In this document: one piece after another, positions 1 through 12,583 of the stretch
How positions within the stretch are numbered: position 1 is the first letter of the stretch
Layout of the letters: each line of letters opens with the position of its first letter
NCBI GenBank assembly: GCA_003342815.1
Contig: PTEX01000006.1
Location: 1,619,338 to 1,683,337 of the forward strand
Direction: 5' to 3'
DNA: 64,000 nucleotides
From: Eudromia elegans
Taxonomy: Eukaryota > Chordata > Aves > Tinamiformes > Tinamidae
Notes under the pieces: model-generated
What the model saw: the letters and a program-made list of their open reading frames with translations, nothing else
The model's database searches: none
What the model was told of the DNA's origin: nothing
Position numbers and translations under genes: made by a program

Positions 1-3000
1 TAACACCCAATCTGGCAAGTACGGAGTGTATTTGTGGGAGGCGTTGGAAGAGGAAGAAGCTGCAGCAGAGCTGTCTCCTGGGAAGCTCTCTGACATGGGG
101 TGTATGGAGTGGTGGTGAGAAGGGACGATGCTTGTGAGCAGCAGGACTCATGACCTGTGGCAAGGCTCCTGGTGGGAAGTACCAGGTCATGTAGCTGCAG
201 GATCAGAGTCCTGCTGAATAAGAAAGGAGAGCTTTAAGTGTGTTATGGGGTGGCATTTCTGTCATATAAAATTCATGGTGCTGGCAAGCCATCTTAAATA
301 AAATATTATCCTCTCTGGAGAAGACACAGTGTCTAAATTCGTGCTTGTAGCAACCAAAGAAAGGATGTTTAGTGAGTGAGAAAAATCAGGACTGTCTTGC
401 CTGTGCTGGTCTGATGTAGCCTTGAACTTTCACACCAGTTTTGCCCTGGCATGACCCATACACATTGCCCTTGCGGAAACGTGGCAGTGAGAGGAACATG
501 ACTTACTTGGGCAGAAGGAGGAGGGGACTCACACTTCCTGCTTAGCAGAAGACAAAGAGCTGCATTTCATACCTCTCCTTCACCTCAGCATCTGTGGTGG
601 CTCCAAGGACATCAGACTTATCCTGCATGATGCTGGCTGATGACAGGGCAGAGCTGGATCAGCTCTCTTGTTAAGGGACAGCTGATAACGTAGCTCACAT
701 TACACTTCTGCTTCTGCTTTTTCTTGGCTTACCTGGCTGTGCCTATTGTGCTGCACTCATTAGTGGTTCTGCTGTTGCTAATATTAGATTGTTTTCCTCA
801 TGGCACTTATAACTCACCTAGGTACTGTGTTTACTGAAATTTCTAAGGGACTTGTGAAAGTCCCGTGTACTTTGAGATAGTAAGGCACAATTATGTGGCC
901 CTTCCTTTGTAACGTGAGTTCTTCCTTTTATAGTAAGCCTGATAAATTAAGAAAAACCTATTGTTCGCTGTTGTTACAAAAGGCTCCTGAGATAAATAGG
1001 AATCTGGCACCATGAGTGAATTTCAAGGGGGTAGCTGAAAAGGCTGGAAAGCAGTTTTTGATACTAATGAGTGCAGAGAGTAATTGTTGCCTTCAGGTTT
1101 TTTTCAAGGCACTATTAATTTGCTGGTCTTAACAAGAAGATAGAAAATGAATAGATCAATGGGACTAATAAAACACATTTTATTTCTGTATGATTTGTAT
1201 CCAAAAGGTTGTGGATACCAAAAAAATCTATGCAGCTCATGTTTGTCTCCAATACGGTTATTTCCTGAATGGCACAGTTGCTCTGAGTAAGGCAGCTAGG
1301 CATATGGCCTGGAGAAATGACATATATGCTCTCAGACAGTTTCTCCCTGTATTTTGGCCTTTTTTTTTAACAGTTTTTTTTTTACAGACAAGAAAAGATC
1401 TTGAAGGTATGAAAGATCTGATAAATTTTATCAAGATCAGCTGCTGGAGTAGAGACACACAATTTACTGTCCTGACTCAAGAAATACCCAAATCAGAAGA
1501 CATTTGCAATCTGGCCTTAGTTCTGCTTAGCCATTTAACATACAGCTAGCTCCATACCACGTGTGATATCAGATTCCTGAATTTACCTGAAGAGCCTTTT
1601 GTAACAACAGCAGGTGATAGGTAGAAATGTCCTATGTGGCAGTTTGATGTGATGATGTAGGGGAAAGGATGAATTGCTGAGTGTAAAAGAAGCCATCTTA
1701 ATGATTTTGGTGATTCAAAATGACTGGTGTGCCTGGGAGCAGTGAGAGAATCTCTTGGCACAGAAGCATTATATGGTAACATGACAGCATACGCTGAACC
1801 ATCCGGCCATCCTGTATTAGCCAGGCCACTCACGAGTTTGCAGGATAGAGCCAGTGTGCCTCAAACACCCTTACACTCCCTGGCACAGCATCCACTTCAT
1901 CAGATCCGAAACACAGAGCCGAGTTCCCTGTGCTGAGGATGCACAGCACGTCGGTGCAGTGCCTAACTTGGGGGTCGGCGTGTTCTCTTGGCTGTGTTCG
2001 TAATTCTTTGATTCGTGCTTTTTAGCAGTGTGTCATGACTGGTTGTAGTGTGATGATTCCCGGCTTAGAGCCGCTGGGTAAGTTCAGAGCTCTGAAGCGA
2101 GCTCTGAGTCTGTATCCAGTGCTGAGGACAACTTGGTAACAGAAATTGATGCTTGGCTCTGTTCACTTTCACTCCGAACAGACACAGTTTCATACAAAGC
2201 TCCACTCTTCTTGACCGTGCAGAGAAAGGACTGAGGTTGCTGTTTTGGGAAGAAGTGGGGGAATGATGACAAATGATGGTGTTTGTGAAATCTGCCAGCA
2301 GGAAATATCTGGAGCTCTTGATTCTTCTTGTATTCAAGGGATGAGTGAAAAGAGGGAACAAATGATGAAGGCTTCTTCAGAACAAAATTCACTGGGGTGA
2401 GGTCAGAATGAACTGAGGACTCAGCAAGGTGCTTGATAGGCACATCAGAGGGTTGTCATTTCATTATCTATGAACTTACTCAAAGAGTCTGACACATGAA
2501 CAGGAAAGTGTCAGGAGGATCTAGAATTCCTCATTCCAAATAAATGTGCTCTTGGAGTCTGGTGGGAAGATCTGTCTGATGAGAGGGCAAAAGCCACCAG
2601 AGATAAACTCAAGGAGGCACGAGAAAGACATTTTCAAAAACACCATGATGCTTGTTTCCAAGAAATTTGGAAGAAAACCATTTTGAATGCTTTTGGATGA
2701 ATGGTCTAACATACAGTGCAAGAGATTACACTGACTGATACCTGCTGCAGTCTGCAAGTCCTTGCCAAGCAAGACACCAGCTCCCAAAGTGTCATTTTGT
2801 CCATAGACAGTAGATAAAACCCAGGTTTCGCTGCCATCACCATTATCTCAGTGGCTGCTAGTGTTAAAATGGCTGGGGAATTTCTGAAGATTATACACAG
2901 GAACTGTCTGATTCAAAATATGTTGTAAGCTGTTCTGTGTTAGCCTTCTTGTGGGTAGAGGTGTTAGTCACTGAAATAAAACGAGTGATTGCTTAGATGT

Positions 3001-6000
3001 GGCTGCTTACTATCGTTACTACACAGGAATGGACAAGTGGACAGAACTTCATAGTCTCGATATTTTAATAAGCTGTTTTCATTAAGATAAAAACAAGTAT
3101 AAGATGAAAGAAAGACCTTGAAGAGTAAAATAGGAATGAAAAGTGAGAGCTGCCTGTGAATATATTAGTATGTGATCAAAAAGCTACAAAGCACTGAAGG
3201 GCTTGTGCTAATTTAAATTCAGTCAAACTAGGTGGAGTGAAAGCAGTTATAAAAAATAAAACAAAGACAAATCCTTACACATAACAAACAGGAAAAAAAA
3301 GGAGAAGCTGATAGCAATTAACGCAAATCAGTAGTGAGGATCTACAGTAAAAAGTCAGTAAAGCAAACCAAAGGACTCTTTGGTTGGCAGAGTTAACTAT
3401 AAGGATAATATGTAAATGTGGTAGTTGAACAAAGAATTTGAGGAGTAGTATCACGCCATTGCCAGATGGAAAGTATCTATAGAAGTTTTCATAGTGCCAG
3501 TAAACCAGAAGTGTTTAATAAACATTACTATTTCTTATGGGGAGAAAGCCATGTTAATATAATAGTACATGGAAGTCCATTCCATGAAACAGCTCTTTAG
3601 GAGACATTAAATAATACCTGTTAAAGCCAGATGTATTAGATCAGGAGTAATTAATACTTCTAACTACTAACAACTTCAGCAGTTTTAGGAGAGCTAGCTG
3701 AGGTTCTCAGTGGTTGAGTCAGATTCCTTAAATATCTTGCAAATCTTGGAGAGAAACTCTGGAGAGTTGGAAGAATTGTTTTTAAAGTATTAACAGATCA
3801 CTGAGATAATCTGGGGTTTGATTTCAAACATAGTTTGAATAGCTGATACAGATTTATTTAATAAAGAATTAGAGAGAGAATGATAGAACTAGTGCTAATT
3901 AATTAGATTACAAGTGTTGTTGATGAACTAATCAGTTGTTTGGAAAGCAGTAAGTAGTTTGGTGCAATAGAATTTCCATGATTCATTTGACTTTGAGTAA
4001 GAAAGCTGAATTACTAAAATCATCTAGTCAGGCTACTGCACCTCAGAAGTAAATTATAAATTGGGAACTAGCATTAAGAAAACATATTTCTGGGAGGATC
4101 CTCCAGGAACTGAAAGGCTTGACAGAGAGCTCTAGGCGGACGGTCTTATTAGTGTATCAACAGGGAGGTTTGATTGACTAGCCAGTAATAGAAATGTGAT
4201 AATACAGGTGTCTTTGATCAAGCTGGTAAAGATAAAATAGGATCCAGTGCCTGGAAGATGAAATAAGAGAAAGATAAACTAGAAAGAAGGCCTGTTTTTC
4301 TCAACAGCAAAGGTTAATAGCTAGTGGCAAACCTTCCTTTGGATAATTCTGGAACAGTTCAAGTACAGATTGGTGCTTTCTTCTCAAGGATATGTTCACA
4401 TCCAATCATGAATTAATTCTGGTTTCTTCATTTACCTTCTGAAGGACAGTACATGCTTGATCACAACAGTCCTGTCCAGACTGAAGGTTTCTAAATCTCT
4501 GCAATTCCTGAGTAAACAAACCACTAAATAATATTCCTACTGCTAAATTCTTGATCCCAATAATTCCAATACCCCAATAGTTCTGTGACAAGCAATACTG
4601 TTAAGTGTTCCTTAAGACATCAACATGATGGATTTAGAGCATCTTTCGACTTGCCTTTGAAGAGCACTTCTTTGACAATGATTCCTGAGGCTTGGATGCA
4701 GCTGTGGTTTTCACGCATGACACCTCAGAGCAGCATTTTGCAGGGCCTGTTTCTTCTCTGTGTTCCCTCTGCGGGAAGAGCTGAATTTTCACTGCCGTGA
4801 TCTCACCTCCCGTAACTCTCCTGGCTTGGTGGGTGCGTTCAGGTCCTTTGGTGTTCCCCAGGCTGTGGCCCGCAGCAGGGTGACGACTAGGAGCTGCTCT
4901 CCAAAATGGTCCAGGTCCATGGGGCAACAGTTCCCGGGCAGGAACAGCAAATTCTGACATTGCCTGCACACCGCCTGCACAGCGGTGAAGCTGTGATCCA
5001 GCTGTGATTCCCAGACAGGTGGAAGTCCTGGCTAGGAGGGCTGTCCCAGAGCGGTGGGCAAGCACAATTCCCATGCTTGCCTATTTTATGTGTCCCCACT
5101 GGTCTGAGAGGAAGGGCACTGCCCATGCCTCTGCTGACTATGACAGGAGTCATCAGCAGAGACGTGGTCTTCACAGTAGCCACTCTGAGGTTAGACAAAA
5201 TGACTTGCATCCCTGGTGTTTGAACCATGTGTTAACTCACACACTAGGCAGATGATTTCTCCAGATGGGCAAGACACCAACGAGACAGGTAGAAACCTAG
5301 GGTCCCAGGCAGGGTCAGGGCACGAGACAGATTGCTCTCGAGGAAGAGCTCTAATCTCCTTCAGCTGTCTGGTGCCTATCGCTTGGGGTTGTGACCACGA
5401 ACCTGCTGAATGAAAATGTGGTCCAGGATTTTGTTACCTTGAGCTGTTTTGTTTGTGCCAAGGAGATAAAAAAAGGACTTGGAAAATAAACCTGAAACTC
5501 CAGGCAAGGTTTCTGTTGCTAAACTTGGATCTCAGGCTGACTTTTGTCCTTCTGCTGAGGTCCTGGGTATAACCTTGCAGGAGTTGTGAAGATCTAATTG
5601 CCGTTTCTCAAACTCTGTCTGACGCCCCACTCATACAGTCCTCCAACAACTTTTCTTCTCATGTGCCTGCTTCTTGTTCCCTGCATCACTCACTATATTG
5701 CCTTTCCAAAGCCTCTTCATGCTCTTGTCTGGTTTGGTTTGCTCATTTTGATGTGCTGTCTTTCACAGACTGCCGAAGCGTGTGAACTAAAAGATCTCCT
5801 GATTTAGCCCAACTCTCTCTTCAAAAGAGGCTAAAGATTTCAGTAACCAGTCCAAAGAACTGGAAAAGCAAACCACTTGAAACACGACAGACAGGAAGAT
5901 ACACAGTGGATCTTTCTGTACTTTCATAAATAAAAGTCAGACTGTCACATGTTTTTCTAAAAATAACACCCATGGCGAGTGTTTCAGTAGAAATAATACT

Positions 6001-6594
6001 GACCTATTTTGCATGTTACCCACTTGCAGAAATAAGACGGTAAGGAAAACCCAGTTGTCTGATGTGGTATTTGCATTCATTGAACCAGAGCTGAACCGAG
6101 AAGTGGCTGATGAGGTTGAGATTCTCATCTCTGCTGCCCTTCTAGCGGATCTGGTGGGGTTGGGAGGAGGGTGCCTGTTGCTGAGATGGCCCGGAGTGGT
6201 TGCTTCCCTTCTGTGGGAGCTTGGCGTGTGTGTTGCCACGTCTGCAATCATGCAGTGGAGCTCTGTGCCCTGATGTCATCCTGCATAGAGAGGCACCGGG
6301 GACAGACCCCTCTGGGTCACCTCAGTTCTGGTTGGGTTGATATTACTGGTTAATATGAGACATTACTGTAGCCAGTTCATAGAGGACCCAGTGAGGAAAC
6401 CAGATGAGGAGATAACTGCAGGCAAGGTGGATCAGGAGCAGTAGGAGGATGCAAAGGACTCAGATGTCCTTAGTTCAGGGATGGCCAGCCTCCTGGCCCT
6501 CTGAGCCTCCTATCAGTGTCTTCATGTTATTGAGAGCCATCAGGTATGCTTCCCACTCGGTGAGAGGTGGGAGAAGTGTCACGAGTGTTCCCAG
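1..6594. other. Left flank, no gene recognised
   Basis: Mostly AT-rich unique sequence. An AATAAA at 297-302 could belong to a transcript entering from the left, but no coding exon supports this. Open frames at 1190-1549(+), 2084-2443(-), 4634-5074(-) and 6013-6273(+) have no recognisable similarity. Between about 4,600 and 5,450 the base composition is more GC-rich than its surroundings. Confidence 0.5.
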
Positions 6595-6830
6595 GTGGGA
6601 CATGGCACTACCTCGTCAAGGCTCCCAGGGCCAGGGAAGGATGCCCGATCCCTCCAGACCCGGCAGCGCTGGGCTCAGCAGAGCTGGCGGCCGAACGTCC
6701 TCCTGGCACAGCCGGGGAGCTGCCCGAGCGCTGTGGGGGGCTCGGGAGGCCCTTGTAGCCCGGTGGCACTGGTGGGGCTGGCGGCCACCCCCGCTGCTGG
6801 GTGTGCGGTGGAGAGGGCTGGGGTCCTTCC
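6595..6830. promoter_or_regulatory. Short CpG-rich patch
   Basis: About 235 bp with roughly 16 CpG dinucleotides in otherwise CpG-poor DNA. Several frames on both strands are open through it, as expected for GC-rich DNA. It could be a small CpG island or promoter, or a GC-biased patch. No transcript evidence can be seen. Confidence 0.3.
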
Positions 6831-7199
6831 CAGGCTCCAAAAGGAGAGCGGAAGCACCCAAGGCTGTGCTTCTGTGCGTAGGGATAAAGCTATTTTATGA
6901 CTAACAGAAGCCCTTGCTTTCCGTTAAGATTCTACCCTTTCTATATCCTCCTTCATTTCCCCCACCTCGTGATAAGTGTTACATGAAATTCTGACTTTCG
7001 GAGCAGCTTCTGTGAAATTTTCTCATTCAGGCAGAGAATCTAGGTCAGCTGTTGGGCAGAATAGATCTAGCCCTCATTGACCAGAGTGCATGGGCCTTCA
7101 GCAGGGTGTTTTTTCCCTGACTTGTTTTGCTCATAACGAGCTTCTAAAATTGACAGTCGTTTTATGGAGAGCAGCCCCAGGTTCCCGCCAGCTTGCTGG

Positions 7200-7620
7200 G
7201 TGTTGGCATTGCAGATTCCCCGCGCCACAGGAGAAAATCAATGATATGAAATATTCATTTTGATTTTTACCTAAGATGGAGCACTCTTTTTCAGTAATGA
7301 AAGTCTGTACATATGCTTAAGAAGATCTGATTCATAAGATAATGCATTATGGGGATGGGACTTAAATTTTGTCTCTGATTCTGCACCTAAAAATATCTGC
7401 ACTTACATATGGCATCTAATTATTTAATTGTATATGCAGATTAGATAGTCATTTACATGCTGTCCTCAATGACAGAAACTAATTGCACTGACAATTATTT
7501 CCAGGCACATATGGTAATGCCAAAGGTTTTAAATATCAGCCAATACCTGCCATACATACCAATATTTCTTCCTCTCTCTTTTCTCCAAATAATCTTAGAA
7601 TAAATTAATATCACAAGGTA
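7200..7620. promoter_or_regulatory. Possible conserved non-coding element
   Basis: An AT-rich, non-repetitive segment with dense homeodomain- and POU-like words: taatta and ttaattg around 7,416-7,430, ctaattgcactgacaatta near 7,480-7,498, and atgcattat near 7,342. It has no coding potential. Conservation is inferred from style only and was not tested. Confidence 0.3.
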
Positions 7621-8773
7621 CATCTGCTTCCTAGAACTAGTTGTACCCAGGCAGATCTGTTGGGGTATATATTTTATTTAAGACTGCAGCCTAGCTTGGA
7701 GTATCTTACGTGATGACCCCCTGAGACTGTGAAGCAATAGGAGGGAAAATGTTAATGTGCTTTTCCTCAGTCCTGTTTGTACATGTGAAGGAGGAACAAC
7801 TGCAAGCATGAAGGACTTGGGTCCCACTTGCCTCTGAATGAAGGATGATCCATTTTGATCCAGAAGGTACCTTATAGCTCTTCTGCTTTCCCTTTGTGTA
7901 TATGTGGCTGGTGACACAGGGCAAGCTCAGCAAGAATCAGCCTGTCCATTTTCTCATTCCCATCTATAAAATCAGCGCAGGCTTCTTTTTCCTGATGTAA
8001 AGCAAGTTTTGAGCAGGAAAGCTTATACTTTGCGGACATTTTACCCATTTTGTCTACCTAAATTATGTATAACTGAAAGTGTGGTAACAGCTGAAGAGGC
8101 CTTTTTTGGACATGCAACCATTTTGGGGCTTGGAAACCTCATGTCAAAAATTCATGTGGAAAATACCATTAAAAACACATTCACTCAAACAAAAAAGCTC
8201 CAGGCAACTGCCTTAAAATACAATGACTCCATAGTGAGCCAAGATCAGTTACATTAAATTGGTTTATATTTTGTGATTTTCAGAAGTTATTGACTCCAAG
8301 GTATTTACAGCCTGGTAGCCATGGAGTGCACAAACACCACAGCAGCCTGGCTTCCTGCTCCCCAGCACACATGTGTACAGCTAAGAAGATGAATATTCTC
8401 TGTGAGCCTGAAGGAAATAGCTGTGGACTTACCACTTTGTTGAAGTTTGGCCTTAATTCTGTTTTATCAATCAACTTTCAAGAGTCTCTGCCCCTGAAAC
8501 ATGTGTGAGGGCCCAACAATGCAGATAACGTACCTATTTGGACAGGAAACAAAATGTTGCTACCTTTTTTGTTTGATACTTTAGAAACATCCCCACAAGT
8601 TATCTAATTTTGGTTGCTCCAGGACCAGATCCTTGTTGTTAGAGGAGGAGGGCTTGTTGCAAGCCATGCCTGTGAGCAGAGTCATAGGGATGCGTATGGT
8701 GGAGGAGCTCTGCAAAGGTGCCGAGGATGCTCTGCCATCCTTGGGAGCTGAGATTTTCATCTATATATCTATT

Positions 8774-8801
8774 TATATAAAGATCTGTGGATCTTTATAT
8801 A
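8774..8801. repeat. Perfect 12-bp inverted repeat with 4-nt loop
   Basis: Left arm tatataaagatc (8774-8785), loop tgtg, right arm gatctttatata (8790-8801). It can form a hairpin as DNA or RNA. No flanking gene suggests a role. Confidence 0.85.
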
Positions 8802-10369
8802 GTGCTTGGTCTGCTTCACCGAGAAGTAGAAACTAAAGGAAAGATAAAAAAGATAAGGTTCTGACACTGACAGCAATGTCCAACAAATACCGTTCGCTGC
8901 CTTTGCCTTGTCTATATCCAATGTGCCTCCCTTGAAGTTTTGCCCACACTGTCTTTTGTTGAGATTCCTTGCTTTCCTGTAACAGAAGAAGGGGTTGGAA
9001 AAAGTTGAAAACTCTCTCAGGGCCTCCTTGTCATGCGACGTGCTATAAGTTCTAGTGCAAAGTCTCCTCTGAAGGCTTTGCTGTGCTTGGAAGAAAACGC
9101 GGTGGTGCAACGTAAATGTTTTATCAGCATGTCTTTGGGAGACCTGCTTTATTCAGCCTGAACTTGTGCTGATTAAAATTTAATGCTTCTCTTTGTGTTC
9201 ATGCAGTTTTCTACCACAGTTTATTTTACTGAAACAGGTTCAGAGCATGACTAGCTCTCTCTTAGGACCCTTTTGGATTACCCATGCTGAAAGAAGTCCC
9301 CCACCGAAGCTAGCTCAGCTCCAGTTGTTCGGAGCTGAGAGAAGAAGGAAACCAGAATTTGCAAAAATCATTTAAAACTGACTGTTTTTTTCCAGTGTGA
9401 CATCACAACATCTTGTTTGCAATCTTGAGCTCTTACAGAGCTAGATGATAAATCTCGTGAGCAATTCCATGCTCTCAATGGGATGGGAGTGGAGCTTGTT
9501 TTCATCTGTCAGAAATGAAAATGGGAAGTGTAGGATGCTAGATGCTGAGCATTTCTGAATATGTGACTTATTTAGGTATTTATGGGAGAGCTGTACTCTT
9601 TTTCTCTCACCTCCTCTCTTAAATAACCTGATAGCAGTGTCAGGATGTTCAGTGATGAGGATGATGGCTCTGGATTGTGTTGTAAATATCCCCCATCCCG
9701 ACATATAACAACTATTTTGGGAAGACAGAGATTTCCATGTTCTACAGGGAGCTCAGCAGGATGGGAAGTTCCAGCCTTTAGCTCTTCAGCTTGTTTTTGT
9801 AGCTGGAGATACCTGACATTCATGTTTGCCAAGTCTCCAAGGGTTAGAAATGGTAGGGTTCGATGTTCAGTTAGTATTCAGTTGCATTCAGCTCCTGTGT
9901 GAAAAGTTTCAAGGTGAAAACCAGTCTGTAGTTAAGATTTCTAGCCTCCATATGGTGTCTCACAGATGTGCCTATGGAGACATGTCCATGCAGTGTCAGT
10001 GAAACACTGGAAAAATTATAGAATCACTGGCCTCTTGTGGCAGCTGAAAAAACACACAAATGATTTTGGAATGTGTAATGTGCATATTCAGCCCCAGATC
10101 TCTACATATGCTGCACCACATAAGGCTAAGGGTATGGATATGTGTAGGAAGTTTCATTCTAAAATGGACCTGAATTATTTATGGCAGGAGAGGGTATATG
10201 AATAAAATGCACCGAGGAGTCCTGTCAATCTAATCCAGATAAAAAGACTTAACTAAAGTCATTCCAGGCTTATCTCTGCACAAACGGAGATGGAATATTC
10301 GTAACACATGCTTCTGAGGGAACTCTGCATTAAATCAGGGGACAGCTTGAAAAGAGACATGGTGGTTGA

Positions 10370-10390
10370 GCTAGTGCATTCTGCACTAGC
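10370..10390. repeat. Perfect 9-bp inverted repeat with 3-nt loop
   Basis: Left arm gctagtgca (10370-10378), loop ttc, right arm tgcactagc (10382-10390). A compact hairpin in unique sequence. Confidence 0.8.
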
Positions 10391-11748
10391 ACATGATACT
10401 CATGGCTTATTGAAGAGAAAACCCTTCTCACTGCAAGCACAAACACAGTTTTCCTCTGGCAAACCTGCAGGACTCTCTTAGGTTTACACTTTTTGAGGTT
10501 GGGACTGGAAATACTGTGATACAGCAACAAAGCTGCTGGGTGGCTTTTCTTCTAGGTGTGTGATCAGCCTGAGCCCTGCTGTGGTTTCTGTTGTAGAAAT
10601 ATTGCCCTGCATTGGCAGTAGGACACCATGCACAACTTGGACACTCCGAGTGTTGAAGTAATGTAGGGAGGCCCTGAGGAATAGGAGATACGGGGTGAGA
10701 AACTCTTCCTGTGATGCGTTTCCTGCATGTTGTCCTCATCCCTGCTTAGGAAGGCAGAGGAACCAGCTTTTCCCTCCTCAACACAGTAGAAGTACCTCAC
10801 AGCTTGCCACGAGCTTTATATTATATATATAGAGTACATCTAGAAGTATAGCTGGTAGAAACACAAGGTCCAACAGTGCCTCTTCCTCGACTGCTCCCTG
10901 TGCAGTAATTTTATTGGGCTGGGGGCCTGTCATCGAGCTGGGCTTCTTCTGTGCCATGTCATCATCCCCATCGGATGCACGTGGCAAGGAGAGGAGCACC
11001 CTGACCCCACAGCTCCCCATCCCCATCCTTGCCTTTAGAGTCAATGCTGCGGAGGGCTCTGGGGGGCTGCAATGTTGGCGCCATGTATTGAGGTATGGGA
11101 AGGCCCCAAGGCAATGGGGAAAGTTGCTGTTCTTGGTAAGTTCTTCTATTCCTGCCTCTTTAAAGCACTGCATGTCCTGGGTGTGCTGGAGGGTGACTCT
11201 GAGCATGCCAGGGGCACATCCAGCCCGCTGCCCTTTTGCATGGAGCCACGTGTGGCCCTCTCTGACTCAGCCCTGCCGGCCCCATGGTGACATTTCCCTC
11301 CTCTCCCCATGTCCTCTGCAGGTGCCAGTGCCACTCGAAGGGCTCCCGCTCCCCTCCTGCCTTCCCCACCAGTAATGCAAAACCAGGCTGGCCTCTGGGC
11401 AGAGGTGTGGGGCCTTAGAAACCACCTCCCGCTCCTCCCCGTCTCTGCTATTTCTGCACCTCTCTGCAGCTAAATATAACCGAGCCTTAAACAGGGCCTT
11501 GGGGTCTGTTAAATCTATGAAACATAATGAGCTTGCTTGGAAATATTTTATCGTCCCCAGCTTTTGGTTGAGCCCAGAAGCTCATTCTTGTGGTCTGGAG
11601 AAGCAGATTTTTTAACCAGGGTTTATGATAGGCCGTGCATTCTTTCTCATGGATAAATCTCTACTGCTGAAGAAAAACAGAAGGCAGTTGCAATGGTTGC
11701 ACTGCTCTTTTGTCCTTGCTGGAGGCCTGCAGGGAAAAATCCAGGAAA

Positions 11749-11758
11749 GGGAATTCCC
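11749..11758. promoter_or_regulatory. NF-kB-type palindrome GGGAATTCCC upstream of gene
   Basis: A perfect palindromic kB motif about 5.4 kb upstream of coding exon 1. The promoter and 5' non-coding exons of the gene were not located, so its relation to the transcription start is unknown. Confidence 0.2.
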
Positions 11759-12573
11759 AGTTTGGTACCAGCTGCTTTACTGAAGAGAAAACTGCTGCTT
11801 CTAGAAGGATTGCTTTCTTCTGCTTTTGCTGTGTAGATTGGATGTTTGGCATGGAAGGAATTTTTGCGGTGAGGGTGAACACCCTCCTGCTGGACTTTCT
11901 ACAGTTTCTTCCTTAAAATTGTGTGTGACTTTTTTATTGTTTCCAAAGGGGGAAGCATCTTCCTTAAGACAATGCTTTTTTTCCATTCTGGAAAAAAAAA
12001 ATAGGCAAAATCCCCAAGGATTAGCTAAAAATGTTTCAAAGGAACAATAAAGTAGGTTACTAATTAAGTGAGAATTGAGGTCAGTTTGGAGTCAGGTCCT
12101 CGCAATGATGGGGAAAACACAGGCAGTGCAAGTGGTATAGCAAGTCCAAACTCGGGCTGCAGTTTTCGGGGCAGTGGAAGGGGCAGGATTCGCTTCCCCG
12201 GGGACCTTATTTGCAGGGCTTTAGTTCGGTTTCTTAGGAGCCTGAAGCTCATGTAAGCAGGCAGCCTCTCTGCCTGCCAGTGCATTTATCTGCCCCCTCC
12301 TAATACCTCAAATTCATCTCGTTTCTGACAAATCTGGAGCAGGAGAGAAGTCTCGGATTAACTTCTGAGAAACGATGGAAAGTGATGAGAAATCCCTGGC
12401 TGGGCAGGCAGGAGACACTCTGGTGAGTGTCTTCGGTGAGAGGAGGAGGAACGGTTGCCGTTTGCCTCTTGGTCCAAGAGTGGCTGTGCCAGGCGGGCAG
12501 TGACGGCGCCTCCAGATTCACAGCGTCTCTTTTTAGTCCCTTTGGGGCAAGATGATGTGAGGGCGCAGAGCCC

Positions 12574-12583
12574 GGGGGGGGGG
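12574..12583 (+). repeat. G10 homopolymer
   Basis: Ten consecutive G residues after ccc, within a locally GC-rich segment. This is a likely site of polymorphism or sequencing error. Confidence 0.8.

Noticed and set aside
2-118. 38-codon open segment at the left edge ending in TGA, possible end of a neighbouring gene
   Set aside because: A stretch this short is open by chance about one time in six. No recognisable family and no visible upstream exon.
4634-5074. 146-codon minus-strand frame
   Set aside because: No domain, signal or splice context. Shorter frames overlap on both strands.
10778-11206. 142-codon minus-strand frame with an AATAAA on the minus strand inside it
   Set aside because: No similarity recognised, and the signal lies within the frame, so a processed gene is not supported.
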